This document shows, one piece after another, positions 44,041 through 54,183 of a DNA stretch of 64,000 bases. The translations under genes and the position numbers were made by a program. The notes below the pieces were generated by a model. That model saw only the letters and a program-made list of their open reading frames with translations. It had not been told where the DNA came from and ran no database searches. Every line of letters begins with the position of its first letter. The first letter of the stretch is position 1. Source of the stretch: MED-G17 sp963991985 (GTDB lineage Bacteria > Bacteroidota > Bacteroidia > NS11-12g > UBA9320). Location of the stretch: the NCBI GenBank assembly GCA_963991985.1, contig CAXDRX010000004.1:1-64000 (forward strand), read 5' to 3'.

Positions 44041-47000
44041 AGGATTTTTTGGAGAGACGACTTCGCTTCAAATAGATCCCTAATGTGTTTTATCTTCAAA
44101 ATCAATTTGTCTCCTTTTTGCTCCAAACTAAACTTTTTGGGATGGTTTTGAACAAAAATCAAAAGATTGCCAAATTGTGCACCCTGATAATAATTTTCAT
44201 CTAAAGAACTAGAAAAATGACAGTGGAGTGTTTGGTTTTTAAATTTCACTTTTCCGAAGCAAAGCTTTTGTCCGAGCCATTTGATATACAAACCATCAAA
44301 AAGTTGAAAAACTTGCTTGGGCAAGGTGCCAAATCGATCTTTAAGTCCCTTGGCAAAATTTTCTAATTGGTCCTCATTTTCTATTCGAGCAATTTGATTG
44401 TAAAGGGCCAAACGCTCCGCAGTACTCCTTACATAACTTTCTGGAATGTTGGCCTCCAAGTCCGTCTCCACAACAGTTTCAACCACACGCTCTGTCATAG
44501 GGGGCGAATTTTCACCAAAAAGATTGTTAAACTCATCTTCTTTTAGTTCTGCCACGGCTTCATCCAATATTTTATGATAAGTGTTGAATCCAATATCCGC
44601 AATAAACCCACTTTGTTCTCCCCCAAGCAAGTTCCCTGCTCCGCGTATATCCAAATCTCGCATGGCGATCCCAAAACCAGACCCCAAATCGCTAAATTCT
44701 TCTATGGCTTGCATTCTTCTTCTTGCATCTTCACTTAGGGTTTGAATTGGAGGACAAAACAAAATGGCATATGCTTTTGTATTGGACCTACCTACTCTTC
44801 CTCTCATTTGATGCAAATCGCTTAAGCCATAATGGTGAGCATTATTGATGACAATGGTGTTGGCGTTTGGTATGTCTAAACCGCTTTCTATAATTGTGGT
44901 CGCTACCAATACATCATAATCACCCTCCACAAAGCGTACCATTATGTTTTCTAATTGATCGCCAGACATTTGTCCATGACCAACGGCCACTTTTGCATGG
45001 GGGACCAAAGATCTAATCAAATGAGCGTATTCTTCAATATCTCGAACCCGGTTATGGATGAAGAACAATTGTCCTCCCCGCGCCAATTCATTTTCCAATG
45101 CATCTTTTAGCGCTTCGTGCTCAAAGGTTTGGATATGGGTTTGAATAGGCCTTCTGTTGGATGGAGGTGTTTGGATAATGGAGAGATCTCTCGCACCCAT
45201 CAGGCTGAAATGTAGGGTTCGTGGGATGGGCGTGGCCGTTAAAGTTAGGCTGTCAACATTCACCCGAAGTTCCTTAAGCTTTTCTTTGGCAGAAACACCA
45301 AATTTTTGTTCTTCGTCAATGATCAGTAAGCCCAAGTCATTGAATGAAGTTTTTTTACTTAAAAGTTTGTGCGTGCCAATAAGAATATCAATTTTACCCT
45401 CTTTCAATTCTTCCAATATTCTGTGGGCATCTTTTTGGCTTCTAAACCTGTTTAGATAATCAATTTTTACAGGAAAATCATTCAATCTTTTTTTAAATGA
45501 ATAATAATGTTGTTGAGCTAAAATGGTAGTGGGTACCAAAATGGCCACTTGCTTGCCATCGGTCGCAGCTTTAAAAGCTGCTCTCATGGCAATTTCAGTT
45601 TTCCCAAAACCAACATCTCCACAGATGAGGCGGTCCATGGGGTAGTTTTTCTCCATATCTGCTTTCACTTCTTCGCTGGCTTTGGCTTGATCGGGGGTGT
45701 CTTCATACAAAAAGCTAGCTTCCATTTCTACTTGTAAGTATGAGTCAGGGCTAAAAGAAAAACCTTTTTTCGCCTTACGTTTGGCATAGAGCTTTATCAA
45801 ATCTCGGGCAATATCTTTGATTCTTTTTTTTGTTTTTCGCTTTAAGTTCTGCCAAGCATCTGAACCCAATTTGTTCAGTTTTGGAGGAGTCCCCTCTTTG
45901 CCAACATATTTGGAAATTTTGTGAAGAGAAGCGATATTAACATATAGCAAGTCGTGGTTTCTGTAGCAAATACGAACGGCCTCCTGCATTCTACCTCCCA
46001 TTTCTATTTTTTGTAAACCCTCGAATTGGCCAACCCCGTGATCTATATGCACAACGAAATCACCAGGATTCAGATTTTTCAATTCTTTTATACTTAGGGC
46101 TTGATTGTTGCTGTATCTGTGCTTCAATTTGTATTGAAAGTGTCTGCCAAAAAGTTGGTGATCTGTGTAAATAGCAACTTTATTTTGGTGATCAACAAAT
46201 CCGCTACTTAAACCCTCAAAAAGAGATTCATACTTGATATTTTTCTCTACATCCTGAAGAATACTTGCAATGCGGTCCACTTGTTTTACCTGGCTAGCAG
46301 ACAATATGCTCATATATCCAGTAAGACTGTTGGAAATAAGATCTTTGGCAAAGAGTTGGAAATTTTTATTGTAGATTGGATGCTGTTTGACTTGAAAGCG
46401 AAAGGTAGCCTTTGGATAATCAAAAAAATTATGACTTCCCATTTCTACAAGGCAACATGATTTCAATTGATTCACGATGGCCTCACTTGTCTCATAAAAC
46501 TCATCAATGGCTGTATGCGAATTTTTTGCTTTTTGAATTCCTTTGTTTATCGATTCCAAAATGGACGGTAGATCCTTACAGAAAATAAGGCTTGATTCCG
46601 AAAAATAAGACAATAAACTTACCCTAGACCCGCTGATTTCATTTTCTTGAATATTTGGCAATATGTGCGTGAAAGCCATCTCTTTGGTGCTCAATTGGGA
46701 TGTTGGATCAAATTGGCGTATCGACTCGATTTTTAGTCCAGACAATTCAAGCCGATAGGGAGCTTCACTGGAAAAAGAAAAAATATCAATAATTCCACCT
46801 CGAATGGCATATTGCCCAGGTTCATAAACAAAGTCTTCCCTTGAAAATTCATAGGTATTTAGGGCCTCAATGAAAAAATCAAAATCAAATTCATCCCCCA
46901 CCTGAAACAATAGTTTATTATTCTCAAAAGCGGAAAAAGAGATGATTTTTTCTGCCAAGCTTTCTGGATGGCAAACAACAATTCTTGCCTTATTATTTTG

Positions 47001-47342
47001 GACCAAATTTTGAACAATTTCTGCTTTTTCTTGAACAGAGTTTTTATTTTGATGACTGGGATCAAATGTTCTTTTAAAAGCTGAACCAAGAACTTGTGCG
47101 GACTTATTTTCTAAAAAAATATTGAGATCATTGGCGAAATTACCTGCCATTTCTTCCTCCTTTAGAAGAACCAAAATATTTTTTTCTAAAGTTTTGGAGG
47201 CTAGCGCAACAAGCAAGGGTTCAAAACTACCTTTGGCCCCAACAACTGACCACACACCCTGTTTTGCTGCCGAAAGTTCATCCAAAAAACGATTTATTTC
47301 TCGGTCTTTGGCATAAAAATCGATTAGGTGCGCTACCCTCAT
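44037..47342 (-). CDS. mfd: Transcription-repair coupling factor Mfd
   Basis: A 1101-residue ATP-dependent DNA translocase that displaces stalled RNA polymerase and recruits UvrA. UvrB-homology region (about 1-350), the RNAP-interacting CarD-like domain (about 420-490: NPGDFVVHIDHGVGQFEG), RecG-like helicase motifs (DRLICGDVGFGKTEIAM, LIIDEEQKFGV, TLTATPIPRTL, QMRGRVGRS) and the C-terminal TRCF domain are present. Length is normal. A TACTTTTG box lies 7 nt before the ATG. Confidence 0.97.
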   Translation of the reverse strand: MRVAHLIDFYAKDREINRFLDELSAAKQGVWSVVGAKGSFEPLLVALASKTLEKNILVLLKEEEMAGNFANDLNIFLENKSAQVLGSAFKRTFDPSHQNKNSVQEKAEIVQNLVQNNKARIVVCHPESLAEKIISFSAFENNKLLFQVGDEFDFDFFIEALNTYEFSREDFVYEPGQYAIRGGIIDIFSFSSEAPYRLELSGLKIESIRQFDPTSQLSTKEMAFTHILPNIQENEISGSRVSLLSYFSESSLIFCKDLPSILESINKGIQKAKNSHTAIDEFYETSEAIVNQLKSCCLVEMGSHNFFDYPKATFRFQVKQHPIYNKNFQLFAKDLISNSLTGYMSILSASQVKQVDRIASILQDVEKNIKYESLFEGLSSGFVDHQNKVAIYTDHQLFGRHFQYKLKHRYSNNQALSIKELKNLNPGDFVVHIDHGVGQFEGLQKIEMGGRMQEAVRICYRNHDLLYVNIASLHKISKYVGKEGTPPKLNKLGSDAWQNLKRKTKKRIKDIARDLIKLYAKRKAKKGFSFSPDSYLQVEMEASFLYEDTPDQAKASEEVKADMEKNYPMDRLICGDVGFGKTEIAMRAAFKAATDGKQVAILVPTTILAQQHYYSFKKRLNDFPVKIDYLNRFRSQKDAHRILEELKEGKIDILIGTHKLLSKKTSFNDLGLLIIDEEQKFGVSAKEKLKELRVNVDSLTLTATPIPRTLHFSLMGARDLSIIQTPPSNRRPIQTHIQTFEHEALKDALENELARGGQLFFIHNRVRDIEEYAHLIRSLVPHAKVAVGHGQMSGDQLENIMVRFVEGDYDVLVATTIIESGLDIPNANTIVINNAHHYGLSDLHQMRGRVGRSNTKAYAILFCPPIQTLSEDARRRMQAIEEFSDLGSGFGIAMRDLDIRGAGNLLGGEQSGFIADIGFNTYHKILDEAVAELKEDEFNNLFGENSPPMTERVVETVVETDLEANIPESYVRSTAERLALYNQIARIENEDQLENFAKGLKDRFGTLPKQVFQLFDGLYIKWLGQKLCFGKVKFKNQTLHCHFSSSLDENYYQGAQFGNLLIFVQNHPKKFSLEQKGDKLILKIKHIRDLFEAKSSLQKIL

Positions 47343-47349
47343 GGGCCCA

Positions 47350-47357
47350 CAAAAGTA
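47350..47357 (-). promoter_or_regulatory. -7 box TACTTTTG, 7 nt before mfd
   Basis: Exact minus-strand TAnnTTTG within the 70-nt divergent gap with sucA. Confidence 0.45.
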
Positions 47358-47397
47358 CCTAAATCCATTGCTTTGCTGATAAATTTTCAGAGGGTCT

Positions 47398-47405
47398 TAA
47401 ATTTG
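47398..47405 (+). promoter_or_regulatory. -7 box TAAATTTG, 7 nt before sucA
   Basis: Exact TAnnTTTG; TTTG at 47372-47375 lies 22 nt upstream as a -33 element. The ATG follows after 7 nt, implying a leaderless or near-leaderless operon message. Confidence 0.5.
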
Positions 47406-47412
47406 CTCCAAA

Positions 47413-50133
47413 ATGTTGGAACATTCCTACCTGAGCAATGCAGATATGTCTGCCATAGATGATCTTTACCAGAAGTATTTGTCTGATAAAAATTCGGTTG
47501 ATTATGGATGGCAACGATTCTTTGAAGGTTTTGACTTGGCTTATGACAAAAGTGGATTAGAAACCGATGGAAAGACAACCAGTCAGATAGGTCTAAAGGA
47601 AATCAATGTACTCAATCTAATCAACAACGGATATAGATCCAGAGGCCATTTTTTTACGCATACCAATCCAGTAAGGGATCGCAGAAAATACCAGCCTACC
47701 TTGGCGATAGAAAATTTTGGTTTGGATCAAGCAGATATGGAAAAATTTTTTAATGCAGGACATACAATTGGAATAGGAAGATCGAAGTTAAAAGACATTG
47801 TTCAACATTTGGAAAACACCTACTGTAAAAGTATTGGTGTGGAATATACCTATATCCCTGAACCTGATCGAAGAAAATGGTTACAGGAAAAATTAGAAAA
47901 TGGACAAAATACGCCTGATTTTAACTTAAAAGAAAAAAAAGAAATCTTAAGAAAACTCAATGAGGCCGTAACTTTCGAAAATTTTTTACACACCAAATAT
48001 GTAGGTCAAAAACGATTTTCTTTAGAAGGTTTGGAAACTTTAATTCCTGCCTTGGATGCAGTGATTGAATTTGGAAATGAAATTGGTGTAGAAGAGTTTG
48101 TATTGGGCATGGCTCATCGGGGAAGACTCAATGTTTTGGCCAATATAATGCAAAAAACCTATCACGAAATATTTGGGGAATTTGAAGGAAAAGCTTTCAA
48201 GGATGCTGTTTTTCAGGGAGATGTTAAGTATCATATGGGCTATCGATCTGAGGTAATTACCAACAATGGCGATTTGGTTCGGCTTACTTTGGCGGCCAAT
48301 CCAAGTCATTTAGAGAGTGTTAATCCGGTGGTTAAAGGAATGGCCAAAGCAAAATTAGACAATCGATTCGAGCAGGATGTTGATAAGATTTGTCCGATTC
48401 TGATTCATGGCGATGCGAGTATATCGGGTCAAGGAATCATTTATGAAGTAGTACAAATGAGCAAATTGGAACCCTACAATGTAGGCGGATGCATGCACAT
48501 TGTAACCAACAATCAAATTGGATTTACAACCAACTATACAGATGGACGAAGCTCAGTGTACAGCACCGACATTGGGAAAGTGACCAAGTGTCCAATTTTT
48601 CATGTAAATGCAGACGATGTTGAAGCCGTGGTGCATACCATAAAGATTGCCATGGAGTATAAGCAAAAATTTAATAGTGATGTATTTGTAGATTTATTGG
48701 GCTACAGAAAGTATGGACACAACGAAGGAGACGAACCTCGTTTTACGCAACCTGTCTTATACAAATCAATTTCAAAGCATCCCAACCCAAGAGAAATATA
48801 TCTTGAAAAACTAAAAAATCAAGGGGAGATAGAAGCAAATCTTGCCAAAGAAATGCAAAAAGATTTTAAAGCCCTTCTGCAGAAAAAGTTAGACGAAGTA
48901 AGAGACGACAAAGGAGATGAAGAAAACCAAAGGGAGGTTCATACCTGGGCGGGTTTTCGAGCAGCCCAAGCAAAAGATTTTCTTAAGTCACCGTCAACGG
49001 GGATTCCGCTAGAAAAGGTTCTGGAGTATAGTTCCAAAATCATTGAACTGCCAGAGAATCACCAAACCTTCAAAAAAATCAAAAGAATTTTTGAAGATCG
49101 AAAAAAAATGGTCCAAGAGGATCGTTTAGATTGGGCCTTGGGTGAATTACTTGCCTATGCTAGCTTGCTTGACGAAGGAACCTCGATAAGAATGACAGGC
49201 CAAGACTCAGAACGAGGCACTTTTTCTCATAGACATGCCGTGATTGTTTCAGAAGACGGAAGCAAAGAACACATCCCTTTGCAACACGTTTCAAAACATC
49301 AAGGAAACTTTGAAATACATAATTCCTTGCTCTCTGAATTTGCTGTACTAGGTTTTGAATATGGTTATAGTAATCTTTCTCCAAATGCACTTACCATATG
49401 GGAAGCACAATTCGGTGATTTTGCCAATGGTGCTCAAGTAACCATCGACCAATATATTGCCAGTGGACAAACCAAATGGGGCAACTATAGTGGATTGGTC
49501 CTATTGCTTCCTCATGGTTACGAAGGACAAGGCCCAGAACATAGCTCTGCTCGTCTAGAAAGATATTTGCAGCTTTGTGCGAACCACAATATGCAAGTTT
49601 GCAACATTACACAACCTGCCAACTTTTTTCATGCATTGAGAAGGCAAATTCACAGAGATTTTAGAATTCCTTTGATTGTGATGAGTCCGAAAAGTTTGCT
49701 TCGTCATCCCAAAGCAGTTAGTAAATTGAAAGACTTCACCCAAAGTGGGTTTCAGGAGCTCATAAAAGATGAGTTGGTTCAAGAAAATGCAAAAAAATTA
49801 ATCTTTTGTTCTGGTAAAATATACTTTGATCTTGTGGAAAAACAACAAAGTGAAAACATCAAAGATATAGCCGTTATACGAGTTGAGCAGCTTTATCCGA
49901 TGCCAGAAGTTCAGATGATAAACGAGGCAAAAAAACATCCGAAAGCAAAAATTTTGTGGGTACAAGAAGAACCCAAAAATATGGGCTCGTGGCAACACAT
50001 TCTTCGGTATGATTGGCCATTTGAAATATCCTATTTGGGCCGTAAATCAAGTGCAACAACCGCTACAGGCTTTGCCAGTGTACACCAAAAGGAGCAACAT
50101 GAAATTATTCAAAAAGCAATGTCTTTAAAATGA
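47413..50133 (+). CDS. sucA: 2-oxoglutarate dehydrogenase E1 component
   Basis: A 906-residue thiamine-diphosphate enzyme of the TCA cycle. The N-terminal binding segment (YLSDKNSVDYGWQRFFEGFD), GMAHRGRLNVLAN, the diphosphate-binding HGDASISGQGI region and C-terminal WEAQFGDFANGAQ, LPHGYEGQGPEHSSAR are all intact. E2 is not adjacent; E3 is at 40818. The stop overlaps the isocitrate dehydrogenase start by 4 nt (ATGA). Confidence 0.96.
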   Translation: MLEHSYLSNADMSAIDDLYQKYLSDKNSVDYGWQRFFEGFDLAYDKSGLETDGKTTSQIGLKEINVLNLINNGYRSRGHFFTHTNPVRDRRKYQPTLAIENFGLDQADMEKFFNAGHTIGIGRSKLKDIVQHLENTYCKSIGVEYTYIPEPDRRKWLQEKLENGQNTPDFNLKEKKEILRKLNEAVTFENFLHTKYVGQKRFSLEGLETLIPALDAVIEFGNEIGVEEFVLGMAHRGRLNVLANIMQKTYHEIFGEFEGKAFKDAVFQGDVKYHMGYRSEVITNNGDLVRLTLAANPSHLESVNPVVKGMAKAKLDNRFEQDVDKICPILIHGDASISGQGIIYEVVQMSKLEPYNVGGCMHIVTNNQIGFTTNYTDGRSSVYSTDIGKVTKCPIFHVNADDVEAVVHTIKIAMEYKQKFNSDVFVDLLGYRKYGHNEGDEPRFTQPVLYKSISKHPNPREIYLEKLKNQGEIEANLAKEMQKDFKALLQKKLDEVRDDKGDEENQREVHTWAGFRAAQAKDFLKSPSTGIPLEKVLEYSSKIIELPENHQTFKKIKRIFEDRKKMVQEDRLDWALGELLAYASLLDEGTSIRMTGQDSERGTFSHRHAVIVSEDGSKEHIPLQHVSKHQGNFEIHNSLLSEFAVLGFEYGYSNLSPNALTIWEAQFGDFANGAQVTIDQYIASGQTKWGNYSGLVLLLPHGYEGQGPEHSSARLERYLQLCANHNMQVCNITQPANFFHALRRQIHRDFRIPLIVMSPKSLLRHPKAVSKLKDFTQSGFQELIKDELVQENAKKLIFCSGKIYFDLVEKQQSENIKDIAVIRVEQLYPMPEVQMINEAKKHPKAKILWVQEEPKNMGSWQHILRYDWPFEISYLGRKSSATTATGFASVHQKEQHEIIQKAMSLK

Positions 50134-52337
50134 TGAAATCAAAAATAGTTTACACACGAACCGATGAAGCCCCTATGTTGGCTACCTATTCGTTTCTTCC
50201 AATTGTTAGCGCTTTTTTAAGCAAAATTGATGTAAAAGTGGAACTGAAAGATATATCGCTTGCTGCGCGAATTCTGGCGCAATTCCCTGAATTCAGTATC
50301 CCAGACCATTTAAAGGATTTGGAGACTTTGGTAAAAAACCCCGATGCCAATGTAATCAAGTTGCCGAATATTTCTGCTTCAGTGCCTCAGCTCAAAGATG
50401 CCATCGCAGAATTGCAAAGAAAAGGCTATAAAATCCCGGATTTTCCAGACAATCCCCAAACAAATGATCAAAAAGAAATCTTCGAAAAATATAGTGTAGC
50501 CAAGGGAAGTGCAGTCAATCCAGTCCTTAGAGAAGGCAATTCCGATAGGCGAGCGCCCAAGGCAGTGAAAAATTTTGCCAAAAAAAATCCCCACCGCATG
50601 GGTCCATGGCACAAAGACAGCAAAACACGTGTTGCATCCATGAAGAAAGGTGACTTTTTCCATAATGAAAAAGCCATTACACTAAAAGAAACAACAAAAT
50701 TTAGAATTGTCCATTTGGATGCCAATGGAAAACAAACAGAACTTAAGTCTTCTACAACTCTGGAAAAAGGGGAAATTTTAGATGCATCGGTTATGCAAAA
50801 AAATCAATTGTGTGCATTTCTAGAAGATCAATTGGCGATCGCTAAAAAAGAAAATTTATTATTTTCTGTGCATCTCAAAGCAACCATGATGAAAGTTTCT
50901 GACCCCATCATCTTTGGATATGTGGTAAAAGTATTCTTCAAAAACTTGTGGCAAAAACATGGTGAAATACTTGAAAAATTAGAAGTAAATCCAAATGATG
51001 GCATGGCCGTATTAAACCAAAAAATCAAAAACTTAAGTGAAGAAAAAAGAGAAGAAATACGATCGGATATCGAAAAAATAATCAACGAGCAGCCCAATTT
51101 GGCCATGGTAAACTCAGACAAAGGGATAAGCAATCTTCATGTTCCAAGTGATGTAATCATAGATGCAAGTATGCCGGCCATGATTCGAGAAGGAGGGAAA
51201 ATGTGGAACAATGAGGGGATAACACAAGATACTTTGGCCGTGATTCCCGAAAGTAGTTACGCTTCAGTTTATCAAGCTACCATAGATTTCTGTAAAGAAA
51301 ATGGGGCATTTGACCCAAAGACAATGGGCACGGTAAGCAATGTAGGTTTGATGGCAAAAAAAGCTCAAGAATACGGAAGTCACGACAAAACATTCGAGAT
51401 ACAAGAGGATGGTTTTGTGCATGCTTTAGATGAGAATGGAAACATTCTCCTGAGCCAAAAAGTAGCTCAAGGGGATATTTTTCGGATTTGTCAGGTAAAA
51501 GATTTACCCATCAAAAATTGGATAGAACTTGGAATAAAAAGAGCGGAAAAAACAGGAAATCCTGCAGTCTTTTGGTTGGATGAAAATAGACCTCACGACA
51601 AAGAAATCATACAAAAATTGAATAGTGTTTTACAAAAAATAGACACCAAACCTCTAGACATCAAAATCCTAAAACCCGGGGATGCCACCCATTACACCTT
51701 GCAAAGAGTAAAAGATGGGAAAGATACCATTTCAGTAACCGGTAATGTACTGAGAGACTATCTAACTGATTTATTTCCTATTTTAGAATTGGGAACCAGT
51801 GCAAAAATGTTGTCGATTGTTCCACTGATCAATGGTGGAGGACTTTTTGAGACGGGTGCAGGAGGAAGCGCGCCGAAACATGTAGAGCAATTGTGCAACG
51901 AAAACTACCTCCGTTGGGATAGTTTGGGCGAATTTTTGGCCCTGGCTGTTTCTTTGGAACATTTGGCCCAAAAACAAGATGACCCTGCGGCCCAAATTAT
52001 GGCTGAAGCTTTGGATAAAGCAACAGAAAAACTGCTCAGCGAAGGAAAATCTCCAAGCAGAAAACTGGGTGGAATAGACAATCGAGGGAGCCATTTTTAT
52101 TTGGCATTGTACTGGGCAGAAAAATTGGCTGAACAAAACACGAGCCAAGAATTGAAAGAAAAGTTTGCTCACCTGCATCAAAAATTAGCAAACGAAGAAC
52201 AAAAAATCAGTCAAGAGTTGATTGAGGTCCAAGGGAAACCCGCAGACATTGGAGGGTATTATTGGCCCGATGGCCAAAAAGTCCAAAGGATCATGCGTCC
52301 GAGCCTTACTTTCAACCATATTTTAGACAACTTTTAG
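50130..52337 (+). CDS. icd: Monomeric-type NADP-dependent isocitrate dehydrogenase
   Basis: A 735-residue enzyme of the monomeric IDH family, unrelated in sequence to the usual dimeric enzyme. Characteristic segments are IVYTRTDEAPMLATYSFLPI at the N-terminus, GSAVNPVLREGNSDRRAP, AVIPESSYASVY, and the C-terminal NGGGLFETGAGGSAPKHVEQ. It makes 2-oxoglutarate and NADPH, so it directly supplies the SucA encoded upstream. Length is normal (about 740). Two ATGs lie in a row; either may be used. Confidence 0.96.
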   Translation: MMKSKIVYTRTDEAPMLATYSFLPIVSAFLSKIDVKVELKDISLAARILAQFPEFSIPDHLKDLETLVKNPDANVIKLPNISASVPQLKDAIAELQRKGYKIPDFPDNPQTNDQKEIFEKYSVAKGSAVNPVLREGNSDRRAPKAVKNFAKKNPHRMGPWHKDSKTRVASMKKGDFFHNEKAITLKETTKFRIVHLDANGKQTELKSSTTLEKGEILDASVMQKNQLCAFLEDQLAIAKKENLLFSVHLKATMMKVSDPIIFGYVVKVFFKNLWQKHGEILEKLEVNPNDGMAVLNQKIKNLSEEKREEIRSDIEKIINEQPNLAMVNSDKGISNLHVPSDVIIDASMPAMIREGGKMWNNEGITQDTLAVIPESSYASVYQATIDFCKENGAFDPKTMGTVSNVGLMAKKAQEYGSHDKTFEIQEDGFVHALDENGNILLSQKVAQGDIFRICQVKDLPIKNWIELGIKRAEKTGNPAVFWLDENRPHDKEIIQKLNSVLQKIDTKPLDIKILKPGDATHYTLQRVKDGKDTISVTGNVLRDYLTDLFPILELGTSAKMLSIVPLINGGGLFETGAGGSAPKHVEQLCNENYLRWDSLGEFLALAVSLEHLAQKQDDPAAQIMAEALDKATEKLLSEGKSPSRKLGGIDNRGSHFYLALYWAEKLAEQNTSQELKEKFAHLHQKLANEEQKISQELIEVQGKPADIGGYYWPDGQKVQRIMRPSLTFNHILDNF

Positions 52338-52372
52338 CCAAACAAATTGCGTCTTTTGCTCGTATAAAAGAC

Positions 52373-53275
52373 ATGCTCAAAATTGCTTTTTCGCCTATTT
52401 ACAAATATGATCTGCCAGAGGGTCATCGTTTCCCAATGGAAAAGTATGAGCTTTTGCCCGAACAATTGGTCTATGAGGGAACGGTAAGTGAAAGTCAATT
52501 TTTTCATCCGCCCTCACTGGCAGACGAAGATATTCTAAGAACACATACATCCCAGTTTTTGCAAAAACTAAACAACAACACTTTGACCAAATTAGAGGCG
52601 CGAAAAATTGGTTTCCCCATGAGTAGAAGGCTCATTGAGAGAGGCAAACACATTGCCATGGGAACACTCATGTGTGCTCGCTTTGCTATTGAGAATGGGG
52701 TGTCAATGAACATTGCCGGAGGCACCCACCACAGCTATGCAGACAGAGGTGAAGGATTTTGTGTTTTTAATGATTTTGCCATCGCTTCCAATATATTGCT
52801 TCACCAAGGAGAGGTACAAAAAATCTTGATTGTGGATTTGGATGTTCATCAGGGCAATGGAAATGCCAAATTGTTTGAAAAAGAACCACGGGTTTTTACT
52901 TTTAGTATGCATGGAGCCAAAAATTACCCCTTGAAGAAGGAAAAATCAGATTTGGACATACCACTACCCGATGGAATGGAAGACAAGAATTACCTTCAGT
53001 TGCTCTCTGAAAATTTGCCTAAGTTGATTGATGAAGTACAACCCGATTTGATTTTTTATCAAAGTGGGGTAGATATTTTGCTTTACGATAAGCTGGGTCG
53101 TTTGAACATCAGTATGGAAGGATGTAAAATAAGAGACGAAATGGTATTTTCAATGGCCAAGAGAAACAACATTCCCATTGCGGTGAGCATGGGCGGGGGC
53201 TATTCTCCGAGCATAAAACACATCCTTGAGGCACACGCCAATACCTATCGGGTTGCCCAAGAAAAATATTTCTAA
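52373..53275 (+). CDS. Histone-deacetylase/AcuC-family protein
   Basis: A 300-residue metal-dependent deacetylase of the AcuC/APAH type. GGTHHSYADRGEGFCVFNDFAI and ILIVDLDVHQGNGNA contain the catalytic His pair and zinc ligands (Asp/His); FYQSGVDILLYDKLG and GGGYSP complete the site. Possible targets are acetylated lysine (including acetyl-CoA synthetase) or polyamines; not resolved. ATG at 52373 aligns with the family start (KIAFSPIYKY); a longer frame starts inside icd. Gap to icd is 35 nt, so it may be a third operon gene. Confidence 0.88.
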   Translation: MLKIAFSPIYKYDLPEGHRFPMEKYELLPEQLVYEGTVSESQFFHPPSLADEDILRTHTSQFLQKLNNNTLTKLEARKIGFPMSRRLIERGKHIAMGTLMCARFAIENGVSMNIAGGTHHSYADRGEGFCVFNDFAIASNILLHQGEVQKILIVDLDVHQGNGNAKLFEKEPRVFTFSMHGAKNYPLKKEKSDLDIPLPDGMEDKNYLQLLSENLPKLIDEVQPDLIFYQSGVDILLYDKLGRLNISMEGCKIRDEMVFSMAKRNNIPIAVSMGGGYSPSIKHILEAHANTYRVAQEKYF

Positions 53276-53598
53276 AAAGTTTGCCCTATTTATTGATGTA
53301 CATTTTCTAGTGAAAAGCAGGGATGGGGCAAATGTTCATCATTTAGAAATTGTCATAGAAGTCCATAATTTAGGTAGGTCAATTGCGCTTAAAAGCCTTC
53401 TAATTTGTAAGATAAATTAACAATGAAATAAAATCTAAAGTCATTAAAATTAAATGGTTAAAGAAAAAAAATAAAATTAATTAATATTTTTTTTCAAATA
53501 AAAAAACAGCTCATCGGTTTTTTGGCCGACCAAAAAGTTAGCATTGTGTGACTTCGGTCATATTTATGAATTTCCCAAATGCCTAGAATTGTCCCACT
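53276..53598. other. AT-rich gap between AcuC and the lipoprotein islet
   Basis: This 323-nt stretch has no credible gene. It holds a hairpin with arms TTTTTGG and CCAAAAA (53519-53536, loop CCGA), which may end the AcuC transcript although no T tract follows, and a small UUCG-type hairpin TGAC-TTCG-GTCA at 53549-53560. Between them is GTTAGC, which recalls one end of attC sites but without a clear partner. The box TAGAATTG at 53584-53591 (one mismatch to TAnnTTTG) ends 7 nt before the next ATG and may be its promoter. Confidence 0.5.
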
Positions 53599-54153
53599 AT
53601 GACAAATAAATTTTTAATGACAGTAGCAACAATAGGATCGTTGTTTGTCGCAAATTGTGCTGGTGCAGGAGAACCTCAATCAACACCAGAAAGTATTATT
53701 GAAAGCATTAATAAAGTTGCAAAAAGTCATTTAAACTTAAACAGCTGGACTTTGGTGGCTATTGGAATTCAATTTAATGAAGAAAAACCCCAAAAAGAAA
53801 GGGAATATGGCATATTGTACGGCAAATATTACAAAAACGGCAACCCAGATGTTTATACGAGTGTTGGTTTTTTAGTGAAATTTGACGAAGAAGGGATACT
53901 AACAGTACCTCCTCCAGGAAAGATAGGAGCAGACATAAGCCACTCTTGCGCTGGTCAAAATTGTGCTGATTGTAATTTTGATTTAAGCGGTTTCCCAAAT
54001 ATAAAATGTAAGCCGTGTACAACACCCGCAGGAGGTGAAGGAGAATCAATCTGTAATCACAGTACAACAATGACAGTAGGTGCAGGACTTCGTGCGATTA
54101 GAATATCTCAAGATTATCCCAGCATCATCAAAGAAGCAAACAATTTGTTATAA
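53599..54153 (+). CDS. Cysteine-rich secreted or lipid-anchored protein of unknown family
   Basis: A 184-residue protein with a signal-like N-terminus ending VANC (Cys20), a weak lipobox with Asn before Cys. Residues about 30-105 form a mixed region with aromatic strands. The C-terminal half has six cysteines: C117-x4-C122-x2-C125-x11-C137-x2-C140-x11-C152, suggesting disulfides or metal binding. The family is not recognised. GC content is low for the region. It is followed after 30 nt by a thioredoxin-like lipoprotein, which makes a redox partnership plausible but unproven. Confidence 0.65.
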   Translation: MTNKFLMTVATIGSLFVANCAGAGEPQSTPESIIESINKVAKSHLNLNSWTLVAIGIQFNEEKPQKEREYGILYGKYYKNGNPDVYTSVGFLVKFDEEGILTVPPPGKIGADISHSCAGQNCADCNFDLSGFPNIKCKPCTTPAGGEGESICNHSTTMTVGAGLRAIRISQDYPSIIKEANNLL

Positions 54154-54183
54154 GCAAGTTGAAAACTAAATACAATCTATTGA

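Noticed and set aside
53519..53560. Two small hairpins with GTTAGC between them, as a left attC partner
   Set aside because: No matching opposite arm was found, so a cassette boundary cannot be claimed there.
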